Assembly (NCBI GenBank): GCA_937941765.1
Contig: CALDGQ010000143.1
Coordinates: forward strand, 1-36,851
DNA from: an uncultured Saprospiraceae bacterium
Lineage (GTDB): Bacteria > Bacteroidota > Bacteroidia > Chitinophagales > Saprospiraceae
Length of the DNA stretch: 36,851 nt
Reading direction: 5' to 3'
Shown here piece after piece: positions 15,242 to 28,700 of this stretch (positions within the stretch are counted from its first letter, which is position 1; every line of letters starts with the position of its first letter). A model generated the notes under the pieces. The model saw only the letters and a list, made by a program, of their open reading frames with translations, was not told where the DNA came from and did not search any database. A program made the position numbers and the translations under genes.

Positions 15242-18200
15242 ATGAAAAGATGTTATGTTTCATGCATTTGTGCTATGCTATTTGCAATAGGTATATTGAA
15301 TGCATCAAATTCTGAAAATCAATTAATACTTGATTGTACTTTTTTGACTGCTCCAGAGGATGGTGCGCTAGATGTTTTTCCAGATGAAAATCTTTTCTGG
15401 ACGGTAGTCCCAGATGCAACTGGATATATTGTCAGGATGGGTACTCAACCTGGTGCTGGTGATTTTATTGATAATGAAGTTACAACTGGACCATTTTTAA
15501 ATATACCTCCGATGGAAAACAATACGATTTATTATGTGTCCATCACACCATTTACTTTGAATGAAGTAGCGGAGGATTGTTTTGAAACTTCTTTTCAAGT
15601 AGGAGATTTAGTAAGTCCTGATTGTATTTCAATTGATGCTCCTCAAAATGGAGCAACCGATGTAAGTATATTCACTAGTTTTGAATGGACCGAAATAGAA
15701 AATTCATTCGGCTATGTTCTAAGCTTGGGTACAACACCTTATGGAAGAGAAGTAATTGACAATTTGGATATAGGTGATGTGACTTCATTTTCTGTTAATG
15801 AATTAGATTATAGCACCACTTATTATATTAATGTTATCCCTTACGGGGAATTAGGAGAGGCGGTTGGTTGCGACGAAGAGACTTTTACAACTGAAAGTTT
15901 GCCAACACCTCCATGCCCAATAATCAATGAACCTAACAACAATGCTACAGATGTTGCTATCAATTCACTTGTTAGTTGGAATCCAGCTGAAAATGCAGAT
16001 GGTTATACGATTTCAATTGGGACCATTCCTGGTAGCGGTGATATAGTCAATGAAGAAAATGTCATTGCCTCAACTTCTTTAGATCCAGGTACTTTGGAAT
16101 ATAACACGATCTACTATGTAGCAATCAATGCTTATAATGACTTTGGTGTATCTCAAAACTGTGGTAATTTTTCATTTACAACAGAGCAGTTACCAAACAT
16201 GCTTTCAATATCATGCCCCGAAGCGCTTGTAGTTCAAGCTCCAATAGGAATTTTTTCCGCAGAAGTAAATTGGGAAGAACCAATCGTTTCCACTTCATGT
16301 GAAGATGGTGAATATATCTTGACTCAAACTGCAGGTTTTCCCAATGGAAGTAACTGGCCAATCGGTGAAGCTACAACGGTTAAATATGAGGTGATTGATA
16401 ATTGCGGAAATACGAATAGTTGTAATTTTAATGTTACGGTTTTAGAAAATTTGTTGGAGTTTTCTAGCACATGCCCCAATAATGTTACTTTGACAACCGA
16501 TAACCCCAACGGCAGAGTTATTACTTTGAACGAACCTTTCTTTACAACTAATTGTGGAGATGAAAATATTACGATTTCTCAAATTGAAGGTCCAGAAAGT
16601 GGCACTTTATTTCCTATTGGAACTTCAACGATTGCTTATGAAGTGAATTTAAATTGTAATGGAGAAATTTATACTGAATCTTGTTTTTATGAAATCAATA
16701 TTGAATTAGTCCCAAGTGAGATCTCAATTATTTGTCCAAGTAATCAGATTTTACAAGCACCAATCGGAGCAACTACTATGATGGTCAGTTGGGAACCACC
16801 AGCCATTTCTACTTCTTGTGGTGATGAAGAATTTACAGTAATTCAAGTATCAGGTTTACCAAATGGAAGTAATTGGCCTGTCGGACAGACTGTGGAAGTG
16901 CAATATGAAGTTACAGATGTATGCGGTAATTCTAATAGTTGTAATTTTAATGTTGTAATTGAGGAAAACCCACTTGTATTCGACCTTACCTGCATGGATG
17001 ATATCACTTTGACAACGTTGGATCCAAATGGTCATATTGTCGATATTGATATGTCCTTTGTAACAACGAATTGCGATGAAGAAAATGTCATAATTTCTCA
17101 AGCAACTGGTCCAGAAAGTGGTACTTTATTTCCAATTGGAAATTCATTGGTAACTTATGAAGTCAGCTTAAATTGCAATGGACAAACGTATACTCAAACC
17201 TGCAATATTAATGTCAATGTCGAATTAGAATTCGTTGAGTGTACTGAAGAAATAAATGGGTTTAAATTGTTGGGTCAATTCAATAATCATAACTATTTTA
17301 TTGCTGAAAACCCAACTACTTGGGCAACTGCCAGTACTATTGCCAACACAAATGGTGGTACGTTATTGAGTGTAAATTCAGCAGATGAAAATGAATTCGT
17401 CCGTACTTTACTTGAAAATAATATTGTATTTATCGGTTTGTTTGAAAATGAATCGGGAAATTATGTATGGGATTCTGGTGAGCCATTCACTTACAATTTT
17501 ATCGAAACACCTGCAACTGAAGAAGCCAATTTTGCAAATATGAATTTCTGGTCAGGTGGTTGGTCTTTTGATTCCGAATATGTGGAACGTCTATTTGTAA
17601 TGGAAATTACTTGTGGTGATCCAGCTCCATCACTTTCCATCAATTGTTCAGAAAGTCAAAATATCACTTCGGAAAACATAGATTCAATAATCGTTACTTG
17701 GAATGCTCCAATTGCAAACTCAACTTGTACAGAAGGTGAGGTTTTAATTGAACAAGTGGAAGGTCCAATTTCAGGAAGTTGGTTTGAGGTCGGAACAACG
17801 ACGACCATTACATATAAAATTGAGGATGCTTGCAACAACGTTGAGATTTGTTCTTTTACGATTGCAGTATCAGGTCCACCATCAACCAGCTGTCCGGAAA
17901 ATGTAGATGGGCTTACCTTGTTAGGAGAGTATGAAGGACATAAATATTTTCTGTCAAATGAATCAGCAACATGGTTAGAAGCTGCTGAATTTGCACTTGA
18001 AAATGGTGGATATCTAGTGTCTATCAATGATGAACAGGAAAATGAGTTTATTCGTCAAAATATTTCCGAAATTACTTTAATCGGTCTCAATGATTTTGAA
18101 AATGAAGGAACTTTAGCTTGGGATTCTGGAGAGCCATATGTTTACAACTTTTTGGAAACAGCAAACCAAGTAGGATTAAATTTCGCTTCTATTAATTTCT

Positions 18201-19219
18201 GGAATGGTGGTTGGACGCTAGAAAATAATCAAGTAAGCAAGCCTTTTATTGTTGAATTTGATTGCGAAAACTCGGAACCAGTTTTAACAACAACTTGTTC
18301 AGAAAATTTAATTTTGGAAGCTATTGAAGGTGCGAATTCTGTTTTCTTAGTATACGAGATTCCTACTGGAACATCGACTTGTTCTGAAAGTGCAATAAGT
18401 GTTGTGCAAACAGTAGGACCCGAATATGGAGCATCATTAGATGTAGGCGCACGAGTGAATATTGAATATGAAATAAGTGATGCTTGTGGTAATGTTGAAA
18501 CATGTGCGTTTGATGTTAGGGTTGTTCCTTTTGAGCCAAATGAATGTCCGGAGACGTTGGAAAATTTTAGTTTGATTGGTGATTTCGAACAACATTCTTA
18601 TTTTTTATCCAACCTTTCAACAAGTTGGGAAGAGGCGCAAGCAATCGCTGCTGATTTAGGTGGTTATTTAGTTTCTATTTCTTCTCCTGCTGAAAACGAG
18701 TTTATAAGATCCAACATCAGTGAAATCACATTTATAGGTCTTCATGATCAAAATGTTGAAGGAACATTTGAATGGGATTCTGGTGAAACTTACTTTTCTG
18801 GAAATCTCTTAGATGGAAATTCAGAAGCGGAAGATTTTGGTACCATTAATTTCTGGAATGGTGGATGGGGTACCGTCGATCAATTCGTTCAAAAGCGTTT
18901 TATTGTTGAACTAGATTGCCAAATTATCCCACAAGAAAATCCGAGAATTGGAAATACAATCCCAGTTTCTATTGGTAAAGTATATCCGAATCCATCGAAA
19001 GAATTCGTAACGGTCGAAGTTGAAAGTGAAATTGAATCTACTTCTAAAATTCGAATTTTCGATGTGTTAGGTGTTTTTCAAAAAGAAATTGCAGTCGACT
19101 TAATTCAAGGAAAGACGGTTATTTCAATTGAAATAAATGATTTGAAAAATGGAATTCATTTTCTTCAAATAAATGAGGAACACAGTGCGATTTCTAAAAA
19201 GAAATTCGTAAAATTTTAA
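15242..19219 (+). CDS. T9SS-exported FN3/HYR/C-type-lectin multidomain surface protein
   Basis: The 1325-residue protein has a signal peptide (about 1-22). Three FN3-like modules (about 27-317) have YxxSxGTxPGxxDI and TTYYxxxxPY cores. Four HYR modules span about 321-663. Then three C-type-lectin-like domains (about 666-793, 883-1010 and 1100-1227) are separated by single HYR modules. The lectin domains carry HxYFL, A.NGGYLVSI, ENEFIR, FIGL, WDSGEP and FWNGGW. The T9SS type A sorting domain begins at VYPNPSKE (about 1240) and ends KKKFVKF. It is likely a surface adhesin or glycan-binding protein. The next gene encodes a longer collinear paralogue. A strong terminator follows, so the two are separate transcripts. 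Confidence 0.92.
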   Translation: MKRCYVSCICAMLFAIGILNASNSENQLILDCTFLTAPEDGALDVFPDENLFWTVVPDATGYIVRMGTQPGAGDFIDNEVTTGPFLNIPPMENNTIYYVSITPFTLNEVAEDCFETSFQVGDLVSPDCISIDAPQNGATDVSIFTSFEWTEIENSFGYVLSLGTTPYGREVIDNLDIGDVTSFSVNELDYSTTYYINVIPYGELGEAVGCDEETFTTESLPTPPCPIINEPNNNATDVAINSLVSWNPAENADGYTISIGTIPGSGDIVNEENVIASTSLDPGTLEYNTIYYVAINAYNDFGVSQNCGNFSFTTEQLPNMLSISCPEALVVQAPIGIFSAEVNWEEPIVSTSCEDGEYILTQTAGFPNGSNWPIGEATTVKYEVIDNCGNTNSCNFNVTVLENLLEFSSTCPNNVTLTTDNPNGRVITLNEPFFTTNCGDENITISQIEGPESGTLFPIGTSTIAYEVNLNCNGEIYTESCFYEINIELVPSEISIICPSNQILQAPIGATTMMVSWEPPAISTSCGDEEFTVIQVSGLPNGSNWPVGQTVEVQYEVTDVCGNSNSCNFNVVIEENPLVFDLTCMDDITLTTLDPNGHIVDIDMSFVTTNCDEENVIISQATGPESGTLFPIGNSLVTYEVSLNCNGQTYTQTCNINVNVELEFVECTEEINGFKLLGQFNNHNYFIAENPTTWATASTIANTNGGTLLSVNSADENEFVRTLLENNIVFIGLFENESGNYVWDSGEPFTYNFIETPATEEANFANMNFWSGGWSFDSEYVERLFVMEITCGDPAPSLSINCSESQNITSENIDSIIVTWNAPIANSTCTEGEVLIEQVEGPISGSWFEVGTTTTITYKIEDACNNVEICSFTIAVSGPPSTSCPENVDGLTLLGEYEGHKYFLSNESATWLEAAEFALENGGYLVSINDEQENEFIRQNISEITLIGLNDFENEGTLAWDSGEPYVYNFLETANQVGLNFASINFWNGGWTLENNQVSKPFIVEFDCENSEPVLTTTCSENLILEAIEGANSVFLVYEIPTGTSTCSESAISVVQTVGPEYGASLDVGARVNIEYEISDACGNVETCAFDVRVVPFEPNECPETLENFSLIGDFEQHSYFLSNLSTSWEEAQAIAADLGGYLVSISSPAENEFIRSNISEITFIGLHDQNVEGTFEWDSGETYFSGNLLDGNSEAEDFGTINFWNGGWGTVDQFVQKRFIVELDCQIIPQENPRIGNTIPVSIGKVYPNPSKEFVTVEVESEIESTSKIRIFDVLGVFQKEIAVDLIQGKTVISIEINDLKNGIHFLQINEEHSAISKKKFVKF

Positions 19220-19707
19220 TAAGCACAGTTTAAGCATTTGAAAAAAGCCACAACTTTTACCGATAGCCATTGGTATAAGTTGTGGCTTTTTTATAGGACC
19301 AAATTTTAAATACATAGGACGAATCCTTGTGTTTTTTTACGTTTCCTGACCTTGAGAAGGGAAGCGAGTAAAGCAATGATTGGGCAACGTTTTACAGCAT
19401 TGTCTTGGTTGCATAGAAAAAATAAAGTTAAAAATAGATTGCCAAATCCTTGCCATGCGCAAATCATTGCTCAGGCTTAGGATACCTTAAACAAATTCGA
19501 AAAATAAAATTGTATTGTTGTAAGCAGCAACAAAATTAACATATACGTTCTCCTAAAAAATAATATTAAAGTTTCTTTTAATGCTTTAATTTTATACATT
19601 TACGAAGTATCATACCTAACCCATGTTCACTTAATTAGCTTACTAAGTTATATTTTTTTGCTATTCAACCGTATTGAATAGTGTTAATAATTCCAAAACC
19701 GATTATC
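19220..19707. other. intergenic region between the two giant lectin genes
   Basis: It starts with the terminator at 19241-19292. Further on, AGCAATGATT (19372-19381) is the reverse complement of AATCATTGCT (19462-19471), 80 bases apart, within a stretch somewhat richer in G and C than its surroundings. A remnant or structured RNA is possible. A weak -7-like TACATTTA lies near 19596. Nothing else is recognised. Confidence 0.5.
19241..19292 (+). terminator. terminator of the 15242-19219 gene
   Basis: A perfect 16-base-pair stem (19241-19256 with 19277-19292) carries an inner TACC/GGTA pair and ends in a run of six T. It lies 21 bases after the stop codon. The A run on the other side would allow action in both directions. 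Confidence 0.9.
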
Positions 19708-22700
19708 ATGCGAAAGACGTTAACAACTTCTTTATGCACATTTCTTTGTGCACTTATTTCAATTCCAATTTTAAATGCTCAGATAGATTTTGTCGCCAAT
19801 AATTTTGCGGCCAATGGTGTCATTGATTTATATTTTGCCGATATCAATGGAGATGGCATGACCGATATATCTTCTTCTAGTTACTGGTGGGCAAACAATG
19901 GTGATGCAACTTTTGAACAATCTTACTTACAGCAAATAGGTTTTAAAATTCCAATAGATATGGATGCCGATGGAGACATGGATTTCGTCGGAGAAGATTA
20001 TGATAACAACTTAGTTTGGTGGGAGCAATCAGGAAGTTCCTTTATCAAGCATGTTTTAGAAAACCAAGCTTCACCTAATTATTTTTGGGAGTTATCGCTT
20101 GCAGATTTCAATGGTGATGGAAGAATGGATTTTTCAGTAACCTTCGTTCAACAAGTTTTTAATGGTAACAATTACTACACTTCTTGGTGGGAAAATACTG
20201 GTACAGATGTCGTTATTAAACATCCTGTTTCCGATTCTGCAAAATCTTATCCTTTCGATATTGATGGAGATGGTGATATGGATTTGATTGGACAAAAAAG
20301 TAATAGTGCGCAAAGGCCTCAACCTAACACCGTTACTTGGTTTGAAAATACTGGATATGGAAATTTTATACCACATCTGATTTATTCAAGTGATGAGTAT
20401 CCAGGAAGTATCCAAGCAGGTGATTTTAATGGCGACGGAAAAGGGGATATCGTTTTTGGGAGACCATTTAGTGTTTTTTGGAATGATGGTAACAATAATT
20501 TTACACTGTCTCCAATTTCTGCTGCGAATTTAGAAGATATAATAATTGCTGATTTAGATAATGATGGAAAGGATGAAATTATTAGTCAATATGCTGGATT
20601 GAGATATCACCAATATAACACAACAAATTCATTCGCTCAGTTTGACTTAATACCTTCTGTATCACTTTATAACATCGCAGATCTTGATGCAGATGGAGAT
20701 ATTGATATTGGCTACATCAATCCCAACGATCCAACTGTGCGATACTTGGAAAATGTAGGTACAATATGTCCAGCAGGAGGGATTATTGAAATTAATGCTC
20801 AATCAGAATTAGTTGCTTTTGGAAATGCTTATCCTGATTGTGATAATTTGGACGCAACACTATTGTTGTCTGGTAGCGATATCACTGATTTGTCACCGTT
20901 GAGTCAATTTACAACAATTAGTTCACTGCGAATTACTTACTGTGATATTTTAATGAATTTGAACGGTTTAAATCCGGATTTACAAGTAACAGGTACGTTA
21001 TACATCGCATATAATGAAACCTTAATGAATTGTAATATCGAGCCACTTTGCAACAAAATAGCTGCCGATGAAGAAAATATTGAGTTGTTTAATAATGCAG
21101 CACAATGTTTCAATTTGACAAATGTACTTCAATTTTGTGGGGCAGATTGTGGCATTGGGGATATCTATTTTGAGGATGATTACACGCCATCGCAATTTTT
21201 AGCAGAATTTCCAAATTGCAAAAATGTATATGGTGATGTAGAGATTTATTCTTCTGATTATTCGAACTTGACATTTTTATCTAATATTGAAAATATATAT
21301 GGCGACTTGTTATTAGTTGGAAATTCCAACATAACTAGTTTAGATGGATTGCAAAATTTAAAATACGTGAAGGGTAGGTTTGTGGTTTCTGGTAGCAGTA
21401 GCTTGACTTCTTTGGATGGAATTGAAAATTTAAAAGTTGGTGAACTTTTTAATGTAGATTCAAATCCTCTTTTATCCGATATTTCGGCATTGGATCATTC
21501 CATCGGAAACCCTAACATCTTTAATTTTGATAACAATCCTTCTGTATCAAATTGTACAGTTGAAGCGTTATGTATTTATGCATACAACCCAAATGCAATA
21601 ATCGAAAATAATGGTGCCAATTGTTCTTCTCCTGAAGCAATACTTGCTAATTGCTCAGGCTATTGCCCAAGTGCGGATGTTGTTATTAATAATCAAGCAG
21701 ATGTGGATGCATTTGCTGCTCAATATCCTTATTGTCAAAATCTTCCAGTCTCATTAACAATAGACAATGATTTTTCATTAATAGATTTGTCTGGATTGCA
21801 AGTAATAACTTCGATTGAAGGAGATTTGATTATGGAGTCCAATGCTTCATTAAGATCACTTGTTGGTTTTGAAAATCTAACAAATATTGAAGGAAATTTA
21901 ACAATAAAAAGTCATACACAATTAGGTTCTTTAGATCCATTGCTTTCACTTGCCAATGTAGGAGGAGATATTTTAATTCAAAGCAATAGTGCTATCAAAA
22001 ATGTGAATGGTTTCGAATCTTTATCAGCTGTCGGTGGGAGTTTGACAATCTTGAAAAATGGCAATTTGAAAAACTTGGATGGTTTAACCAATCTTACAAG
22101 TATCTCTACTGATTTATTAATTCAAGAAAATTTGAGGTTGGAAAATATAGACGGATTAGAAAATGTAACGTCTGTTGGAAATGATTTACTTGTTGAGGAA
22201 AATCCAGCACTAACAAATACAGATGGTTTGCAAAATTTAGAGACCGTCGGAAATGTTTTAAAGATTTTCGATAATGATAAAATGACTTCAGTAAATCTTA
22301 GTGCTTTGACAAGTACTGGAGACTTGAGATTGAGTGGAAACGGAGCTTTGTATGATATTACAAGCCTAAACCACGCAATGAGTATTAACTACTTATATTT
22401 TGATTATAACACTAGTCTTTCGTATTGTGCAGTTCAAGGTGTCTGTGATTATTTAGCAGTCAACAATAATTATGCAATGAACATCAATGCAGATGGTTGT
22501 GAAGTTTCTACGACAGTCGATGCCAACTGTTCTTCTACTGATGCACTTGTTTGTTCTGGTGGATATGCAAGTTCAGTATCAGATCCTGATAATATTGTTT
22601 TGACAATGAGTCCAGCACCAAATACAACTGGCCACATTATTTCTGTTGGTAGTACTCCTGGAGGAACAGACATTTTGGAAAATGAAAATATTGGAGGGGC

Positions 22701-25700
22701 AGCAACTTACACACTGTCCGGATTAGATTATAGCACAACCTATTATTTAAATATTGTTGGCTACAGTGCTTTTGATGTTAGAACGGGATGTCCGGAACAA
22801 ACTTTTACAACAGGAGATGCAGCTTTACCAATGTGTGTGACTATTTCAAGCCCAGTAGATGGCTCAGTTGATAATCCACTCTATTCTGATTTAAGTTGGC
22901 CAGCTTTGATGGGAAATCCAAATTACAGAGTCAGTTTAGGAACTTCGGCAGGTGGTACAGATATTATCAATAATGCGGATGCAGGTTCAATGACGTCATA
23001 CAGTGTACCTAATCTTGCAGCTGGAACTACTTATTATGCGTCGGTCACTCCATACAATGCAACTGGATCTGCTGCAACTACTTGCAACGAAATTAGTTTT
23101 ACAACGGAAACAATTATAGTGTTAGATTGTGTGCTTTTTTCAATTCCAACCAACAATACTTCTGATGTAGGAATAGATATTGATTTGTCTTGGACAGCGG
23201 TATCAGATGCAACGGGCTATTTGTTGAATATGGGAACGACTTCAGGAGGAACAGATATTCTCAACAATGTAAATTCGTCAGGTACTAATTATGTACTTCC
23301 AGATTTGGAATACAACACCGCTTATTATTTGACAATCACACCATTTAATGCAGAAGGTTCAGCATTAAATTGCAACGAAATTACATTCACTACAGAAGGT
23401 CCACCACCAACTGGTTGTACCAATTTATTAATGCCTTCTAACAATGCAGTCAATGTTCCAATCAACACCATGATTACTTGGAATCCTGTTGATAACGTAT
23501 ACGGTTATTTTATTTCAGCTGGATATGCAAGCGGTGGAACAGATATACTTAACAATGTAGATGCAGGTAATGTGCAATCTTACACTTTGCCATCTCTAAA
23601 TTACAATTCACAAGTTTACATCACGATCACACCATATGGAGAATCTGGGGACGCTATGAATTGTGCAGAAGAAAGTTTTGCAACGGCATTGCCACCAGCA
23701 CCCAATTGTACCACTTTATCATCACCTATAAACATGCAAGAAGAAGTTCCAGTGAACACTACTTTGACCTGGAACCCAGTCTCGGAGGCGAATGGGTATT
23801 TAGTAACAATCGGCACAGGTTCAGGGAGTGCGGATATTGCTGATAACATAGATATTGCAAACGGCAATTCATTCGATCCGGGACTTTTAGAATATGAGAC
23901 AACTTATTATATAACAATTGTTCCTTACAACGAAGGCGGTTCAAGTACAGGTTGTACAGAAGAGCAATTTACCACAGGAAGCAACCCAGTACCTTCGTGC
24001 ACGCAATTAAGTAGTCCGCTAAATGGTGCCACTGATGTTGCAACTAATGCTGTTTTCATGTGGGATGCAGTATCGGATGCAACTGGATATCTTTTAAGCG
24101 TAGGCTTGATAGCTGGTGCCAATGACATTATGAATAATTTTGATGTCGGTACCGCAACGAGTTTTGATATGGGAACTTTAGGAAGTGCTTTTACTTATTA
24201 CGTGACGATTACTCCTTATAATGCCAATGGAAATGCTGTTAATTGTGTCGAAGAGAGTTTTACAACAATAGGAACACCAACTTCTGTGTTCTTTTTGTCT
24301 TGTCAATTGGACATTACTCAACAAGTTACCAACGGAGAAACTTCTGCTACCATCACCTGGGCAGAACCAACTGCTGAAACCACTTGCCCAGTAGGAACAG
24401 CAACCATTTCCCAAGATGCGGGTCCGGCAAATGGTAGCACATTTCAAGCGGGACAATTTGAGACAATTACTTATTTAGCAATTGATGATTGTGGGAATAT
24501 AGCGGAATGTACATTTGTTGTTGGGGTAGAATTGCCACTTGGTTGTACAACCATCACCAATCCAACAAATAATGCAAGCAATACTACCCATGAACCACAA
24601 ATAAGTTGGGAAGAAGTAATTGATGCAGATGGATATATACTGACGATGGGAACAACGCCTACTGGAAACGAGGTGTATGACAATGTAGATGTCGGCTTAA
24701 ATGATACTTTTGATGCTGGAACTTTGGATTACAACACGACCTATTATTTAACGATTATTCCATATAATAACAATGGAAATGCATTTGGATGTGAAACCAT
24801 AAGTTTTGCGACAGCTCCATATACTGAAGTGACGATTGATTGTTTTGGAACTTCCACCTTTCAACCGCTTCCAGGTCAAGATACTCTGACTGTATTCTGG
24901 GAAGTACCGATAGGAACTACTACTTGCCCTTCTGGTAACTATACAATTGAACAAGTATTTGGTGACCTAAATGGGACTAATCTATTTGTAGGATATGAAG
25001 GATCAGTGGTCTACGCAATTACAGATGAATGTGGAAATTATGATGATTGTACCTACATTATTCAGGTTGTAGAAAATCCTGTTCAATGGTATCCTGAATG
25101 TCCAGAGAATGTAATTGTGAGTACATCTGACGCAAATGGAATAGTAGTTTCCTACGCAGATCCTTTTATGGAAACCAATTGTGTAGATGGAACTTCATCG
25201 ATTGATCAAACAAGTGGGTTGTCATCTGGTTCTATGTTTCCAGTTGGAACCACTTTAAACGAATTTAATCTTTCCCTATCTTGTAATGGAGAGCCTTACA
25301 ATGCTTCTTGTAATTTTAATGTTACAGTAAATTATACTCCCAATACAGTCAATTGTACTCAACTAGTAGATCCCATCAATGACCAAATAAATGTAAATAC
25401 CGATATCACATTGTTATGGAATATTGTTGGAGGCGCTGATGGCTACTTGGTTTCAATTGGAACTACTCCATCAGGTAGTGAATTGTTCGATAATTTTGAC
25501 AATGGAAACGTTAATTCATTTGATCCAGGAGTGTTGGAATTGAATACAACGTACTACGTTAGAATTACTCCTTATGATGATAATGGAAATGCGATTGGTT
25601 GCACCGAAGAAAGTTTTACAACTGAACAAGAGCAATCAGTAATTACAGTCACTTGTCAAGAAAACGAAACATATGAAGTGGTTCAAGGAACTTCTAATTC

Positions 25701-28700
25701 AATTTTTGTAACTTGGGATGAACCCATTGTATCCACAACTTGTCCTTCCGGAATTTATACGATACAGCAACTTAGTGGACCTCAAAATGGAACAAGTTTA
25801 AATGTGCCAGGAGGGTTTTCTGTCGTTTACAGAATTACAGATGAATGTGGAGGTGTCGAGATTTGCGATTTTGTAATTGGTGCAGTCTATGTCCCACTTG
25901 AATTTAGTACAACTTGTGCTTCTGGGATGACAGTAGAAACAACAGATCCCAATGGAATAATAGTAGATTATGTGGTTCCTACAGTCAACACTAATTGCAC
26001 GCAAGGTGTCATTTCCGTTAATCAGACAACTGGTCTACCTACTGGTTCATTTTTTCCATTAGGTGAAAATCCCCAATATTATGAACTAAGTCTAAATTGT
26101 TATGGACAAGTATCACAAGATGATTGTCTTTTCTTCATTAATGTATATTATGTACCACCGTGTACCAACTTGACAAGCCCTGTTAATGGTGCAACAAATG
26201 TCCCAATCAATTCGACTTTGAGTTGGAATCCTTCCTTAGAAGCAGTAGGTTACAATTTGAGTGTGGGCACGACTGCTGGAGGAGTTGATATTCTGGAAAA
26301 TTTTGATGTAGGCAATGTCACCACCTATGACTTAGGGGAGTTGGCATATGGTACCGAATATTTTGTAAAAATTGTACCTTATCATTTTAGAAGAGAAGCT
26401 GTCGATTGCATAGAAGAAAGTTTTACGACGGTAGCACCATTTGAATTTAATATCTCTTGTATGAATGATATGGTCATTGAAGCAAGTACTGAAGCAGGGG
26501 AAATCGCAGTTTTCAATGAACCAACAATTAATACAAATTGTACTCAAGGAAACTCGTCTATTACGCAGATAGCTGGATTACCATCTGGCACTTTATTCCC
26601 AGAAGGTGTTACCACAATTGAATACGAAGTGACCTTAGATTGTAATGGAACGACTTATGCAGAAACTTGTAGTTTCAATGTTACAATAAATTACAACCCA
26701 TCTGATTGCCCAGATGCGATACCAGGATTTACGGCTTTGGGAGAATTTGACAATCACAAATATTTTATCTCCGACAGTCAATCAACTTGGATGAATGCAA
26801 GTGCAACTGCTGCTTCAAATGATGCATACCTAGTGAGTATCAATGACGCTGCCGAGAATGAATTCATCCGATCCATGATTGGAAATAATATTGTATTTAT
26901 TGGGTTGAATGATGCCAATACAGAAGGAAATTATGTTTGGGATTCGGGAGAACCATTGACATACAACTTTATTGAAACACCTTCATCTGACCTTGCAGAA
27001 GATTTTGCGAATATGAATTTCTGGTCAGGTGGTTGGGCATTTGATAATCAATGGGTACAACGAAGATATATTATTGAAACAACGTGTGGCCCAGTTGCGA
27101 CTTCATTGACAGTTGAATGTCCAACTAATGTAAATGTCAATATTCCGTTGGATCAAACAAGTGCTATTGTCACTTACGATTTGCCAACCTATTTGACTAG
27201 TTGTGCGTCGAATGAAAACGTAGTAGTTAATTTAATTAGCGGTATGACTAGTGGAAGTGCATTCAATGTTGGAACAACTGATATTGTCTATGAAGTTGAA
27301 TTGACTTGTGGTGATGAAATACTAACTGAAATGTGTCAATTTTCAGTAACAGTTGAACAATCAGAAGTAAACTGTGTAGAAGAAATAGCTGGTTTTAGTT
27401 TCTTAGGAACTTACAATGATCACAATTATTTCTTATCAGACAATATACAAAGTTGGCCAAATGCTGCAATGACTGCGGCTGCCAATGATGGATATCTAGT
27501 GAGTATGAATGATGCCAATGAAAATGAATTTGTTCGTTCTCAGATTGGAAATAACATTGTATTTATCGGGTTGTCAGATGCTCAATCTGAAGGAAATTAT
27601 CAATGGCAATCAGGAGCGCCTGTCGATTTTAATTTCATTGAAACAGCTGGCACCAATCCAGATGAAGACTATGCTAATATGAATTTCTGGTCAGGTGGTT
27701 GGGCATTTGATATTAGTTATGTGCAACGACGATTTGTGATGGAAGTGGAATGTGGACCACAAGCACCTCAGATGACCGTAAACTGCCCATTAGACCAAAT
27801 TTTTATTGCAGAATCTGGTGAGACGGGTGCGCCAGTCAATTGGTCAATCCCAACTGCAACCACAACATGCGCTGATCCAAACATCACTTACACGCAAGTA
27901 GCTGGAGCATTGAATGGAAGTACTATTTTAGTCGATCAACCACAAATGATTTCATATGAAATATCAGATGCTTGTGGCAATATTGAAGTGTGTTCTTTCT
28001 CAGTGACGTTGGAATCAACTTCTGCAACCTTGAATGTTAATTGTCCAGATAATCAGGTCTACATTGCGGATCCAGGAGCAACTTCAGGAATCGTCAATTG
28101 GAACGATGTAACCGCAACGACAACGTGCGCAACACAAAGTATTACTTATTCACAATTGTCAGGACCTTCAAATGGTTCGATATTTCAAGTAGATCAGCCG
28201 GAATTAATTTCTTTTGAAGTTACAGATTTATGTGGAAATATAGGTACCTGTTCATTTACAGTGACCTTGGCATCTGTATCCGCTACCTTAGCAATCAATT
28301 GTCCGCAAGATCAAATTTTCATTGCCAATCCAGGTGAAACTAGTGCAATAGTAAGTTGGCAAAATCCAACCGCGACGACGACTTGTCCAGGATCAAACAT
28401 CACTTACACGCAAATTAACGGCCCAGCGAATGGTAGTTTATTTCAAGTTGATCAGTCTCAAACAATTACTTATGAAATAGCAGATGATTGTGGAAATATT
28501 CAAAGTTGTTCCTTTAACATAACATTGTCTGCTACATCTGCGACATTAAATGTGAATTGTCCGAGTGATCAAGTGTTTAGTGTGCCAGCAGGACAGGGTA
28601 GTATGGCTGTCACTTGGCAGGTACCAACTGCAACAACGGATTGTCCATCTCAAAACACTACCTCAACATTAATGTCTAATGTTGCCAATGGAAGTATTTT

